In this document: positions 6,691 through 15,324 of the stretch, piece by piece
Numbering within the stretch: the stretch's first letter is position 1
Layout of the letters: each line of letters begins with the position of its first letter
NCBI RefSeq assembly: GCF_042666435.1
Contig: NZ_JBHTDC010000002.1
Span: 372,001 to 436,000 of the forward strand
Source: Allosphingosinicella sp042666435
Lineage (GTDB): Bacteria > Pseudomonadota > Alphaproteobacteria > Sphingomonadales > Sphingomonadaceae
Length of the DNA stretch: 64,000 bases
Direction: 5' to 3'
The notes under the pieces: generated by a model
The model's database searches: none
What the model was told of the DNA's origin: nothing
What the model saw: only the letters and a program-made list of their open reading frames with translations
Translations under genes and position numbers: made by a program

Positions 6691-7976
6691 AGATTTTGGT
6701 TCTCGCCACCTGCTTCGACCCCGAAGTCACCGCCTCGGCGCCCTTCACCACCGACCTTTGCGCCTACCTGGTGGAGCAGGGCCACGAAGTGACGGCGGTC
6801 GTCGCCTTCCCCCATTATCCGCAGTGGAAGAGGTTCGACGGCTATCGCGGCAAGTTCGTCCAGAAGGACGTGGTGCGCGGCATCAAGGTGCTCCGGGTGC
6901 CGAACTACATACCCGAGAACCCGACCAAGTTCCGCCGCATTGCCTATGACAGCTCGTTCGCGGCGACCTCATTCCTCGGCGCCCTCACCACCGGCAAGCC
7001 GGACATGATCCTCGCCATCTGCTCGCCGCTGCAGACGGGCGTGACGGCGGCGGCCCTGGGGAAGGTCTGGGGCGTGCCCTACGTCTTCCACGTCCAGGAC
7101 CTGTTGCCCGAGGGCGCCGTCGCGCTCGGCATCATGCGCGAAGGCAAGGCGCTGAAGCTCGCCAACAAGATGGCGGATTTCGTCTACGACCATGCCGAGC
7201 ATGTTTCGGTGATCGGTCACAAGTTGCTGGCCGGGGTCAAGGCGCACGGCGTCCCCGACAGCAAGCTCAGCTTCCTTCCCAACTGGGTCAATACCGACTG
7301 GGTGACACCGGGATCGCGCCTGTCGAAATTCCGCGAGGAAGCGGGCGCGACGCCCGAGGATTTCGTCGTCCTCTACGTCGGCAATTTCGGCGAGAAGCAG
7401 CAGATGGAGACGCTTGTTGAAGCAGCCGGGCTGCTGAAGGACGAGGCCGGGATCAAATTCGTGCTGGTCGGCGAAGGCAATCACCGCCACGTCGCCATCG
7501 AGCGGGCGAAGCAGCTCGGCCTCGACAACGTCACCTTCGTCGGCGTGCAGCCCCGCGCCAAGCTCCCCGACATGCTGGCGACCGCGGACCTGCTCGTCCT
7601 CCACCAGCGTCGCGAGGTCATCGACATGGTGATGCCGTCGAAGCTCATGTCCTACGGCGCCTCCGGGCGGCCGATCCTGGTGGCGGGCGTCGGCGAGAGC
7701 GAGGGCGCGCGCTTCATCGAGGAGGCCGATTGCGGGATGGTGGTGGAGCCGGAGCAGCCGGCCCTGCTCGCCGATGCGATCCGGACGCTGCGGGCGGACG
7801 AGGAAGGCCGCGCGCGGATGGGCCGCAACGCGCGCGCCTATATCGAGGAGCATTTCGTCGGCAGCAAGGTGCTCGCCAAGGCCGAGGCTTTGTTCACCCG
7901 CACGGTCGAGGGCTTCAGGGCGCGCAAGTCCGGCCGCGCGCCCGAAGCGCGACCGGCGGCAAGCGGGGGCGACTGA
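6687..7976 (+). CDS. glycosyltransferase family 4 (WbuB-like)
   Basis: A 429-residue cytoplasmic or membrane-associated transferase. The N-terminus 'MKILVLATCFDPEVTASAPF' and 'VTAVVAFPHYPQW' match the WbuB/WcaI-type GT4 enzymes of polysaccharide synthesis. The C-terminal GT-B half has 'VVLYVGNFGEKQQMETLVEA', 'FVLVGEGNH', 'VTFVGVQPRAKLP' and 'MVMPSKLMSYGASGRPIL', which bind the nucleotide sugar. The start overlaps the epimerase stop and its TGA overlaps the rmlC start, so it is translationally coupled on both sides. It likely transfers the deoxy-hexose made by this operon; donor and acceptor are not shown by the sequence. Confidence 0.85.
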   Translation: MKILVLATCFDPEVTASAPFTTDLCAYLVEQGHEVTAVVAFPHYPQWKRFDGYRGKFVQKDVVRGIKVLRVPNYIPENPTKFRRIAYDSSFAATSFLGALTTGKPDMILAICSPLQTGVTAAALGKVWGVPYVFHVQDLLPEGAVALGIMREGKALKLANKMADFVYDHAEHVSVIGHKLLAGVKAHGVPDSKLSFLPNWVNTDWVTPGSRLSKFREEAGATPEDFVVLYVGNFGEKQQMETLVEAAGLLKDEAGIKFVLVGEGNHRHVAIERAKQLGLDNVTFVGVQPRAKLPDMLATADLLVLHQRREVIDMVMPSKLMSYGASGRPILVAGVGESEGARFIEEADCGMVVEPEQPALLADAIRTLRADEEGRARMGRNARAYIEEHFVGSKVLAKAEALFTRTVEGFRARKSGRAPEARPAASGGD

Positions 7977-8542
7977 TGCCGATCCTGCACATCATGCCCA
8001 AGCGTTTCGGCGACGAGCGCGGCTGGTTCAGCGAGACCTATAATGCCCGCAAGCTGGCCGGGCATGGCCTCGACATCGCCTTCGTTCAGGACAATCAGTC
8101 GATGTCGAGCGAGGTGGGCACCGTGCGCGGCCTCCATTTCCAGACGCCGCCCCACGCCCAGGCCAAGCTGGTGCGCTGCGTGAAGGGCGCCATCTGGGAC
8201 GTGTTCGTCGACGTCCGCCGGGGCTCACCCACTTACGGGCAATCCTTCGGGGCAATCCTGTCGGCGGAGAATGGCCACCAGCTTTACGGCCCCGCCGGCT
8301 TCGCCCACGGCTTCGTGACCCTCGAACCGGACAGCGAGGTCTTCTACAAGGTCGACGGTTATTACGCGCCGGAATGCGATGGCGGCATTGCGTGGGACGA
8401 TCCGGACCTCGCCCTGGACTGGCCGCTTCCCACTGGCGGACCCACGCTTTCCGCCAAGGACCGGGGTCTGCCGCGCCTGGCCGATTTCGATAGCCCCTTC
8501 TCCTATGACGGCACCCCTCTTGGACCCGTGGTGATCTCCTGA
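7976..8542 (+). CDS. rmlC: dTDP-4-dehydrorhamnose 3,5-epimerase
   Basis: Third step of dTDP-L-rhamnose synthesis: double epimerisation at C3 and C5. The 188-residue cupin has 'GWFSETYN' and 'FVQDNQSMS', the catalytic-His motif 'VRGLHFQ', 'KLVRCVKGAIWDVFVDVR', and the second half 'PAGFAHGFV'. Length and motif order match RmlC. The ATG shares a base with the upstream TGA, and its own TGA shares a base with the rmlB ATG. Confidence 0.95.
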   Translation: MPILHIMPKRFGDERGWFSETYNARKLAGHGLDIAFVQDNQSMSSEVGTVRGLHFQTPPHAQAKLVRCVKGAIWDVFVDVRRGSPTYGQSFGAILSAENGHQLYGPAGFAHGFVTLEPDSEVFYKVDGYYAPECDGGIAWDDPDLALDWPLPTGGPTLSAKDRGLPRLADFDSPFSYDGTPLGPVVIS

Positions 8543-9633
8543 TGATTGCAAGACGCATTCTCGTGACCGGCGGCGCCGGCTTCATCGGCTCGGCCATCGT
8601 CCGCCAGCTCGTGGCGGCGCCGGAAGGCCATCGGGTGATGAATGTCGATTGCCTGACCTATGCGGCGAACCCGCTCTCGCTGAACGACGTGGCCGGGAAC
8701 GACCGCTATCGCTTCGAACAGGTGGACATTCGCGACGCCGCCCGCGTCCGGGCCCTGTTCGAGGATTTCAAGCCGGACCTCGTCATCCACTCGGCGGCCG
8801 AGAGCCACGTCGACCGCTCGATCGACGGGCCGGAAATCTTCGTCGAGACGAACGTCATGGGCACCGCCAATCTGCTGTTCGCGGCGCTCGGGCATTGGCG
8901 CGGGCTCGAGGGGGAGGCGAAGGACCGTTTCCGCTTCCTCCACGTCTCGACCGACGAGGTCTATGGCGATCTCGGCGCGGACGACGACGGCCCCGGCTTC
9001 TCCGAGGAAACGCCCTACGACCCTCGTTCGCTCTACTCCGCGTCGAAGGCGGGTTCCGACCATCTCGTCCGCGCCTGCTTCCACACGTACGGGCTGCCGA
9101 TCCTGCTGACCAATTGCTCGAACAATTACGGGCCGTGCCAATTCCCCGAAAAGCTGATCCCGCTCATCATCATGAAGTGCCTCGCGGGCGAGCGTCTGCC
9201 GGTCTACGGCACGGGCGAGAATGTCCGCGACTGGCTCTATGTCGAGGATCATGTGTCGGCGCTGTGGGCGGTGGCGGAGCGCGGCGCGCCCGGCGAAACC
9301 TACATGATCGGCGGCTCGTCGCAGCGCCAGAATATCGAAGTGGTGCATCGGATATGCGACGCCCTGGACAGGATGCGACCGCGCGCCGGTGGTGCCCCCC
9401 ACCGCGACCTCATCCAATTCGTCACCGACCGGCCGGGCCATGATTTCAAATATGGCGTCGACGCCTCGAAGATCCGCGCCGAATTGGGCTGGGAGCCGAG
9501 CCGCAGCTTCGAGGACGGCATCGAGGAGACGGTCGCCTGGTATCTCGCCAATGAGGATTGGTGGCGGCCGCTGCTCGAGCGCGGCGGCGTCGGCGAACGG
9601 CTGGGCCTCGCCGCGCTGAGCGGGGGACGGTGA
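8542..9633 (+). CDS. rmlB: dTDP-glucose 4,6-dehydratase
   Basis: Second step of dTDP-L-rhamnose synthesis. A 363-residue extended SDR with 'GGAGFIGSA' for NAD, 'SAAESHVDRSI', the active-site 'STDEVYGDLG' (Thr-Asp-Glu acid/base triad), the YSASK tyrosine/lysine pair, and 'NCSNNYGPCQFPEKLIP'. The conserved 'DRPGHDFKYGVDASKI' near the C-terminus is complete. It is coupled by 1-base and 4-base overlaps to rmlC and rmlD. Confidence 0.95.
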   Translation: MIARRILVTGGAGFIGSAIVRQLVAAPEGHRVMNVDCLTYAANPLSLNDVAGNDRYRFEQVDIRDAARVRALFEDFKPDLVIHSAAESHVDRSIDGPEIFVETNVMGTANLLFAALGHWRGLEGEAKDRFRFLHVSTDEVYGDLGADDDGPGFSEETPYDPRSLYSASKAGSDHLVRACFHTYGLPILLTNCSNNYGPCQFPEKLIPLIIMKCLAGERLPVYGTGENVRDWLYVEDHVSALWAVAERGAPGETYMIGGSSQRQNIEVVHRICDALDRMRPRAGGAPHRDLIQFVTDRPGHDFKYGVDASKIRAELGWEPSRSFEDGIEETVAWYLANEDWWRPLLERGGVGERLGLAALSGGR

Positions 9634-10541
9634 GCCGCGCGCCGATCCTCGTCACCGGCGGCACCGGCCAGGTAGGGCACGGCCTGCGGCGGATCGGCGG
9701 GGCGGCGGGCGCGACGTTCGTGGCTCCAGGCCGCGCCGAACTCGACTTGGCCGATCCGGATTCGATCCGGCGGACGCTGGCCGGCGGCGACTGGTCGGCA
9801 ATCATCAACTCCGGCGCCTATACGGCGGTCGACCGGGCGGAGAGTGATCGGGACAAGGCCTGGGCGGTCAACGCGGCCGCGCCCGCCATCCTCGCCGAGG
9901 AGTGCGCGGCACGGGGCATTCCTATGCTCCACGTCTCGACCGATTATGTGTTCGATGGGGCCAAGACGGACTTCTACGCGGAGGACGACCCCGTCGCCCC
10001 GCTCGGCGTCTATGGCGCGTCCAAGGAGGCGGGGGAGCGCGCCGTGCGCGAGGCGTGCCCACGCCACATCATCCTGCGCACCGCCTGGGTGGTAAGCCCC
10101 TGGGGCAATAATTTCGTCAAGACCATGATCCGCCTCGGCGCCGAGCGCGAGGAGCTCGGCATCGTCGCCGACCAGCATGGCTGCCCGACCAGCGCCGCCG
10201 ACATCGCCGCGACCCTGGCAATTCTCGCCGCACGCCATGTCGAGGATGAGGGCGCGGCGACCGGCACCTATCATTTCGTCAATGCCGGCGAAGCGAACTG
10301 GCACGACCTCGCTTCGGCGGTGTTCGAGCATGAGGCGATGCGCGGGCGGCGCGTCCCCAGGGTGAAGCCGATCGCCACCAGCGACTATCCGACGCCGGCG
10401 CGGCGGCCGGCCAATTCGCGCCTCGCCACGCAGAAGATCGAGCGCGATTTCGGTATCAGCCCGAGGCCGTGGCGGAGCGCGCTCAACGACATATTGGACG
10501 AGCTCGACGCCGTCCGCGAGGGAAAGAAGGACGAGGCATGA
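9630..10541 (+). CDS. rmlD: dTDP-4-dehydrorhamnose reductase
   Basis: Final reduction to dTDP-L-rhamnose. 303 residues with 'LVTGGTGQVGHGL' (nucleotide site), 'INSGAYTAVDRAE', 'VSTDYVFDG' and YGASK (Tyr/Lys). The start is the GTG at 9630, giving a GTGA overlap with the rmlB stop and placing the Rossmann motif at residue ~8; the longer frame from 9558 would add an arginine-rich stretch that is only rmlB sequence read in another frame. Confidence 0.93.
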   Translation: MSRAPILVTGGTGQVGHGLRRIGGAAGATFVAPGRAELDLADPDSIRRTLAGGDWSAIINSGAYTAVDRAESDRDKAWAVNAAAPAILAEECAARGIPMLHVSTDYVFDGAKTDFYAEDDPVAPLGVYGASKEAGERAVREACPRHIILRTAWVVSPWGNNFVKTMIRLGAEREELGIVADQHGCPTSAADIAATLAILAARHVEDEGAATGTYHFVNAGEANWHDLASAVFEHEAMRGRRVPRVKPIATSDYPTPARRPANSRLATQKIERDFGISPRPWRSALNDILDELDAVREGKKDEA

Positions 10542-11407
10542 AGGGGATAATCCTGGCGGGCGGCTCCGGCTCCAGGCTCGCGCCGGCGACGCTGGCGATC
10601 AGCAAGCAATTGCTGCCGGTCTATGACAAGCCGATGATCTACTACCCGTTCTCGACATTGCTGCTCGCCGGGATCAGGGACATCCTTCTCATCAGCACGC
10701 CCGAGCAGCTGCCCTTTTACGAGCGGCTGCTGGGCGACGGCGGCCGCTTCGGCGTGACCATCGCTTATGCCGAACAGCCGAAGCCCGAGGGGCTGGCCCA
10801 GGCCTTCCTCATCGGCGAGGAGTTCCTCGGCGGCGACGCGGCGGCTTTGATCCTCGGCGACAATATCTATTATGGCGCGGGCCTCGGCGGCCTCCTCGCT
10901 TCGGCCAGGGCCCGGACCCACGGCGCGACCGTGTTCAGCTACGAGGTCGAGAAGCCCAATGCCTATGGCGTGGTCGAGCTCGACGGGACCGGCCGGGCGG
11001 TGAGCATCGAGGAGAAGCCCGACCAGCCGAAATCGAACAAGGCGGTAACCGGCCTCTATTTCTACGACAATCGCGTGGTCGAGTTCGCCCGTCAGGTGAA
11101 GCCGTCCTGGCGCGGCGAGCTGGAAATCACCGATCTCAATCGCCGCTACATGGAATTGGGGGAGCTCCATGTCGAGCAGATGGGCCGCGGCTTCGCCTGG
11201 CTCGACACCGGCACTCCGGACGGTCTGATGGACGCCGCAGAACTGGTCCGCGTCGTCCAGCACCGCCAGGGCGTTCAGATCGCCTGTCCCGAGGAGATCG
11301 CGTTCGACCACGGCTTCATCGACCGCGACCAGCTTCGCGCGCAGGGCGAAGCGCTTCGGAACACCGCCTACGGCCAGTATCTGCTGAAGGTCGCCGGCCC
11401 GGCCTGA
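10538..11407 (+). CDS. rmlA: glucose-1-phosphate thymidylyltransferase
   Basis: First step of dTDP-L-rhamnose synthesis: glucose-1-phosphate + dTTP. 289 residues, normal for RmlA, with 'KGIILAGGSGSRL', 'SKQLLPVYDKPMIYYP', 'LGDNIYYG', 'VVELDGTGRAVSIEEKP' and 'GRGFAWLDTGTPD'. The ATG overlaps the rmlD stop (ATGA). It is the last gene of the operon and ends 20 bases before the 3' end of the convergent regulator gene. RmlA is usually feedback-inhibited by dTDP-rhamnose. Confidence 0.95.
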   Translation: MKGIILAGGSGSRLAPATLAISKQLLPVYDKPMIYYPFSTLLLAGIRDILLISTPEQLPFYERLLGDGGRFGVTIAYAEQPKPEGLAQAFLIGEEFLGGDAAALILGDNIYYGAGLGGLLASARARTHGATVFSYEVEKPNAYGVVELDGTGRAVSIEEKPDQPKSNKAVTGLYFYDNRVVEFARQVKPSWRGELEITDLNRRYMELGELHVEQMGRGFAWLDTGTPDGLMDAAELVRVVQHRQGVQIACPEEIAFDHGFIDRDQLRAQGEALRNTAYGQYLLKVAGPA

Positions 11408-11427
11408 GGCCGCCCCGCCGACCTCGG

Positions 11428-12354
11428 TCAGACCAGCAGCGGCGAGATACGCTGCGCGGCCGCCAGATAGGCGTGGAGGCCCGCCGCCGCCGCGTCGGAC
11501 AATTCGATATAGACGCGGCGGCCGTCCTCGGGGTCGGCCGAGCGCACGAACAGGCCATGCTCGCACAGGGTCTTGATCCAGCGCAAAGCCGTCGTCGGCG
11601 GCACGGCGGCGGCGATGCAGAGGCTGGAGACCGCGACCCGCTGCTTGCCCAGCCGCGCCGCCATCAGATCGAGCAGCATGTCCCAGGCCGGATCGGCGAA
11701 CAGATCGGCATGGAAATATTGCTCACGCAGCCGGCGCGCGCGGATTATGGCGCGGACCTGGCCGGCGGTGATCTCGGCGCCCTTCTCGTCCGTCCGGGCC
11801 GCGGGCGCGGGATCGCCGGTCACCGCCTCTTCGGACAGATTGGCGAGGATGTTGGCGATACGGCCTACCTCTTCGCTCAATTGCTGGAGGCGGTCGGTTC
11901 CCGGCTCGCGGCCCACGTCGCGCAGCCGCGCGGGCAAGCGCGCCGAGGCGAGCGCGATCGCGGCCACCCGGTCCAGCTCGCTCGCGTCGCACAGATGCCG
12001 TACGCCGCCATGCACAGCCCGCGCGGCGATGAGGTCGATCAGCGCCGGCGGCGCCGATACGACGCTGCCATGCCGCTCCGCCCGCGCCGCCGCGTCGAGC
12101 CGGTCGAGCAGCCGGTCGAGGTCCGGCCCGTGGTCGCGCTCGACCTCGACCAGCACGGCGTCCATCGCCACCTGCCGGTCGAGCCGCTCGACCGCCCCCT
12201 CCATTCCGACCGCATCGCTGACCCGGCATCCGGCGCTCTCCGCCGAGCGGCGGGCGCGTTCCATTCCGGCCTCGCTGTCGGCGAGCACCAGCACGGCCGG
12301 CAGGTCGCGATATTCGATCATCTCGAGCGCATCATGCGCGATGTTCGGCGGCAT
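11428..12354 (-). CDS. winged-helix (MarR-like) regulator with N-terminal pseudo-receiver domain
   Basis: A 308-residue two-domain protein. Residues ~15-150 have the beta/alpha pattern of a response-regulator receiver ('AVLVLADSE', 'AGCRVSDA', 'DAVLVEVERDHGPDLDRLL', 'GSVVSAPPALIDLI'), but the phosphoacceptor position reads Glu rather than Asp in 'VLVEVERD'. The C-terminal ~110 residues are a MarR-type winged helix: 'AVSSLCIAAAVPPTTALRWIKTLCEHGLFVRSADPEDGRRVYIELSD'-like order with the wing at 'DPEDGRR'. The start at 12354 is preferred over 12381 because AAGGA lies upstream. I infer a regulator controlled by protein contact or a ligand, not by phosphorylation. Targets are unknown. Confidence 0.7.
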   Translation of the reverse strand: MPPNIAHDALEMIEYRDLPAVLVLADSEAGMERARRSAESAGCRVSDAVGMEGAVERLDRQVAMDAVLVEVERDHGPDLDRLLDRLDAAARAERHGSVVSAPPALIDLIAARAVHGGVRHLCDASELDRVAAIALASARLPARLRDVGREPGTDRLQQLSEEVGRIANILANLSEEAVTGDPAPAARTDEKGAEITAGQVRAIIRARRLREQYFHADLFADPAWDMLLDLMAARLGKQRVAVSSLCIAAAVPPTTALRWIKTLCEHGLFVRSADPEDGRRVYIELSDAAAAGLHAYLAAAQRISPLLV

Positions 12355-12639
12355 GGCCACTGGTCCTTGTCCCGCGCCCATTTGCCGCCGATGCGGACGA
12401 AAATTGAGGGGTGGATGCCTCCGTTTCGGCGCTTCTTTTCCGCTTATGTGACTGAAAAGGATAGATTAGCGCCGATGTGCGACCGGGAGCCCGACGCTTT
12501 CGCGAAAGCTCCGACGGAGCCGGCCGCGGCCGATCGCGAGCCCAGAAGAAGCTCAGTCCCAGGATTCGGGGGAGGCTGTCGGGGAATTACATCCATTTCG
12601 GAGTCGTTTCCCTCCGCGACGGCGCAAATCCGGGGTCGC

Positions 12640-13377
12640 TCAGGCCGCGCCCGCGCTTTCCTCGGCCGCTTCCGCCGGCAATTTGTCGCCGGCCAATATC
12701 CAGTCGACGGCGGCGCGGCTGTGGAGCGCGGTGGTATCGTAGACCGGCAGCACGTTCGCGCCCGGATCGACCAGCATGACCAGTTCGGTGCAACCCAGGA
12801 TCACCGCCTGGTTGCGCGCCTGCGCCATCGTCGTCAGGCAGGTCTTCAAGGTCCGCTGCGACACGCGGCTGACGACGCCGCGGGTCAGCTCCTCGAAGAT
12901 GATCCGGTCGATCTCGCGGGCCATCCCCGCGTCGGGAAGCGAGACCGCGATGCCGTGCGCCTCGATCCGCTCGCGGTAGAAGGGCTCGGACATGGTGAAG
13001 CGCGTGCCGATCAGGCCGACGCGCTTGACGCCGTCGGCGGCCAGCGCCTCGGCGGTGACGTCGCCGATATGGAGCATCGGCACCTTCACTTCGGCGTCAA
13101 CCCGGTCGAACAGCTTGTGCATCGTGTTGCTGGCGATGATCAGCCCCTCGGCGCCCGCCGCCTCCAGCCGCTTCGCCGAGGCGATCATGGTCTCGGACAG
13201 CCGCTCCCATTCGCCGCCCGCCTGCAGCTCGGCGATCCGCGCGAAATCATGGCTCTCGATCAGGAGCGGCGCCGAGGCGAGCCCGCCCACGCGGCGCGCC
13301 ACGGCCTTGTTGATCGCCTCATAATATAGAGCGGTCGAGACCCAGCTCATCCCGCCGATCAAACCCAGCTTGCGCAC
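12640..13377 (-). CDS. aspartate/glutamate racemase family protein
   Basis: A 245-residue protein with 'LGLIGGMSWVST', 'ASNTMHKLFD' and 'VILGCTELVML'. In most racemases of this family two cysteines act on opposite faces of the substrate. Here the second is present (GCTEL), but the first position reads Ser ('ASNTMH'). E. coli YgeA, an L-Asp/L-Glu racemase, has Thr at this position, so a single-cysteine enzyme is known to work. The protein is thus probably a YgeA-type amino acid racemase. It sits 59 bases downstream of pntB on the same strand, perhaps by read-through. Confidence 0.8.
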   Translation of the reverse strand: MRKLGLIGGMSWVSTALYYEAINKAVARRVGGLASAPLLIESHDFARIAELQAGGEWERLSETMIASAKRLEAAGAEGLIIASNTMHKLFDRVDAEVKVPMLHIGDVTAEALAADGVKRVGLIGTRFTMSEPFYRERIEAHGIAVSLPDAGMAREIDRIIFEELTRGVVSRVSQRTLKTCLTTMAQARNQAVILGCTELVMLVDPGANVLPVYDTTALHSRAAVDWILAGDKLPAEAAEESAGAA

Positions 13378-13436
13378 GTGTCGTCAGTCCCGAATATGGT
13401 TCGCCCGGACGAAGCCGGCATGGAATGGGGCGCGCG

Positions 13437-14855
13437 CTATCCGAGATTCTTGACGATGTCTTCCACCATTTTCTTGGCGTCGGCGAGCAGCATCATCGTG
13501 TTGTCGCGGAAGAACAATTCATTCTCCACCCCGGCATAGCCGGCGCCGCCCATCGAGCGCTTGATGAACAGCACCGTCTTGGCCTTTTCCACATCGAGCA
13601 CCGGCATGCCATAAATGGGCGACGACCTGTCCGTTTTGGCCGACGGATTGGTGACGTCGTTGGCGCCGATGACGAAAGCGACATCGGTGCGGGCGAATTC
13701 GGAGTTGATGTCCTCCAGCTCGAACACCTTGTCGTAATCGACATTGGCTTCGGCAAGCAGCACGTTCATGTGGCCCGGCATCCGCCCGGCGACGGGGTGG
13801 ATGGCGTATTTGACCGTCACGCCCTCTCCCTCGAGCAGGTCGCCCATCTCGCGCAGGGCATGCTGGGCTTGCGCCACCGCCATGCCGTAGCCGGGGACGA
13901 TGATGACCTGCTCGGCCTGCTTCAGGAGGAACGCCGCGTCCTCGGCCGAGCCGCGCTTGTAGGGCCGGTCGGCCGCCGAGCCGCCGCCGGCGATGGCCGT
14001 GTCGCCGCCGAAGCCGCCCGCGATCACCGAGATGAAGCTGCGGTTCATCGCCCGGCACATGATGTAGGAAAGGATCGCGCCCGAACTGCCCACCAGCGCC
14101 CCGGTGATGATCATCGCCGTGTTGCCGAGCGTGAATCCCATCGCCGCCGCCGCCCAGCCCGAATAGGAGTTGAGCATCGACACCACCACCGGCATGTCGG
14201 CGCCGCCGATCGGGATGATGAGCAGGAAGCCGATCAGGAAGGCGAGGCCGGTGACGGTCCAGAACAGCCAGGCTTCCAGACTCGCCTCGGCCGCCCACCA
14301 GCCGATCAGGCCGATGATCGCCGCCAGCGTGCCGAGATTGATGACGTGGCGAAGCGGCAGGATGATCGGCTTGCCCGACATGTTGCCGTTGAGCTTCAGG
14401 AACGCGATCACCGAGCCGGAGAAGGTGATCGCGCCGATCGCGACGCCGAGCCCCATCTCGATCCGGCTGACCTGGAGGATCTCGCCGTCCGCACCGAGAA
14501 TGCCGAAGGCGCCGGGATTGAGGAACGCCGCCGCCGCGACCAGCACCGCCGCCATGCCGACCAGGCTGTGGAAGGCCGCGACAAGCTGCGGCATCGCCGT
14601 CATAGCGATCCGCCGCGCGGTGACGAAGCCGATGGCCCCGCCGATCGCGATGGCGATGACGATCTCCGGCAGGCTGGCGATGTCGTGCATGACGAGGGTC
14701 GTCGCCACCGCAATCCCCATTCCCACCATGCCGAAGCGATTGCCGCGCCGGCTGCTCTCCGGGCTCGAAAGCCCGCGCAGCGCGAGGATGAAGCAAATGC
14801 CCGCGATCAGATAAGCGAGCGGCACCCAGGCCGGCGCGTCGGCGACCTCATGCAT
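13437..14855 (-). CDS. pntB: NAD(P) transhydrogenase subunit beta
   Basis: The proton-pumping transhydrogenase reduces NADP+ with NADH using the proton gradient. This 472-residue subunit has about eight to nine hydrophobic segments in its first ~280 residues ('VPLAYLIAGICFILALRGLS'-like start). It ends with the soluble NADP(H)-binding domain III: 'VIIVPGYGMAVAQAQ', 'HPVAGRMPGHMNVLLAEA', 'DVTNPSAKTD', 'GMPVLDVEKAKT'. It is complete. The upstream partner pntA2 is separated by an inverted-repeat element (14865-15010) instead of the usual few bases. Confidence 0.95.
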   Translation of the reverse strand: MHEVADAPAWVPLAYLIAGICFILALRGLSSPESSRRGNRFGMVGMGIAVATTLVMHDIASLPEIVIAIAIGGAIGFVTARRIAMTAMPQLVAAFHSLVGMAAVLVAAAAFLNPGAFGILGADGEILQVSRIEMGLGVAIGAITFSGSVIAFLKLNGNMSGKPIILPLRHVINLGTLAAIIGLIGWWAAEASLEAWLFWTVTGLAFLIGFLLIIPIGGADMPVVVSMLNSYSGWAAAAMGFTLGNTAMIITGALVGSSGAILSYIMCRAMNRSFISVIAGGFGGDTAIAGGGSAADRPYKRGSAEDAAFLLKQAEQVIIVPGYGMAVAQAQHALREMGDLLEGEGVTVKYAIHPVAGRMPGHMNVLLAEANVDYDKVFELEDINSEFARTDVAFVIGANDVTNPSAKTDRSSPIYGMPVLDVEKAKTVLFIKRSMGGAGYAGVENELFFRDNTMMLLADAKKMVEDIVKNLG

Positions 14856-14864
14856 GGGCGAAAG

Positions 14865-15010
14865 TCCTCCCCTTGAAGGGGAGGTGGCGCGCGCCAGCGC
14901 GACGGAGGGGTATCAGCGTTCTCGAACTTGCGCCGACCGCCGGGTCCGACCCGGACGCTGATACCCCTCCACCACGCTGCGCGCGGTCCCCCTCCCCTTT
15001 TGGGGGAGGA
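14865..15010. repeat. 146-bp palindromic repeat element between pntA2 and pntB
   Basis: Two arms of ~54 bases face each other: 14865-14918 begins TCCTCCCC and ends TATCAGCG, and 14956-15010 is its near-complement, beginning CGCTGATA and ending GGGGAGGA. Each arm also contains a smaller internal hairpin. A 37-base spacer separates the arms. The RNA would form a long stem between two co-transcribed genes, so it may affect mRNA stability or relative expression of the subunits. No coding potential. Confidence 0.8.
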
Positions 15011-15026
15011 TTTTCCTCCCGCCCCC

Positions 15027-15314
15027 TCATCCCTTGCGCTCCTTCTTCTTGTACATGGCCAGCATCCGCTCCGTCACCGCGAAGCCGCCGAAGATGTTGA
15101 CGCTGGCCAGCACCACCGCGACCAGCCCGAGCCACTTCGCCCCCGCCGACCCGGCCTCGGCCGAAGCGATCAGCGCGCCGACGATGATCACCGAGGAAAT
15201 CGCATTGGTCACCGCCATCAGCGGCGTATGCAGCGCCGGCGTCACCGCCCAGACCACGTAATAGCCGACGAAGCAGGCGAGTACGAAGATGGAGAGGATC
15301 GAGATGAAATCCAC
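15027..15314 (-). CDS. pntAB: NAD(P) transhydrogenase subunit alpha 2 (membrane part)
   Basis: A 95-residue membrane subunit with three hydrophobic segments ('SILSIFVLACFVGYYVVW', 'AISSVIIVGALIA', 'LGLVAVVLASVNIFGGF') and the family motif 'WAVTPALHTPLMAVTNAISS'. It corresponds to the C-terminal domain of the single PntA chain of E. coli, and to PntAB of organisms with three subunits. The start is the GTG at 15314: AGGAG lies ~8 bases upstream and the first residues match the family. The longer frame to 15410 runs back through the HicB gene. Confidence 0.9.
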   Translation of the reverse strand: MDFISILSIFVLACFVGYYVVWAVTPALHTPLMAVTNAISSVIIVGALIASAEAGSAGAKWLGLVAVVLASVNIFGGFAVTERMLAMYKKKERKG

Positions 15315-15324
15315 AGTCTGGCTC

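Noticed and set aside
12382..12639. A possible small gene beginning ATG at 12475 between the regulator and racemase
   Set aside because: The product is low-complexity, has no ribosome site, and its frame runs on antisense into the racemase gene.
11473..13329. A 618-codon plus-strand open frame
   Set aside because: Antisense to the MarR-like and racemase genes, both of which have clear family motifs. The antisense product has none.
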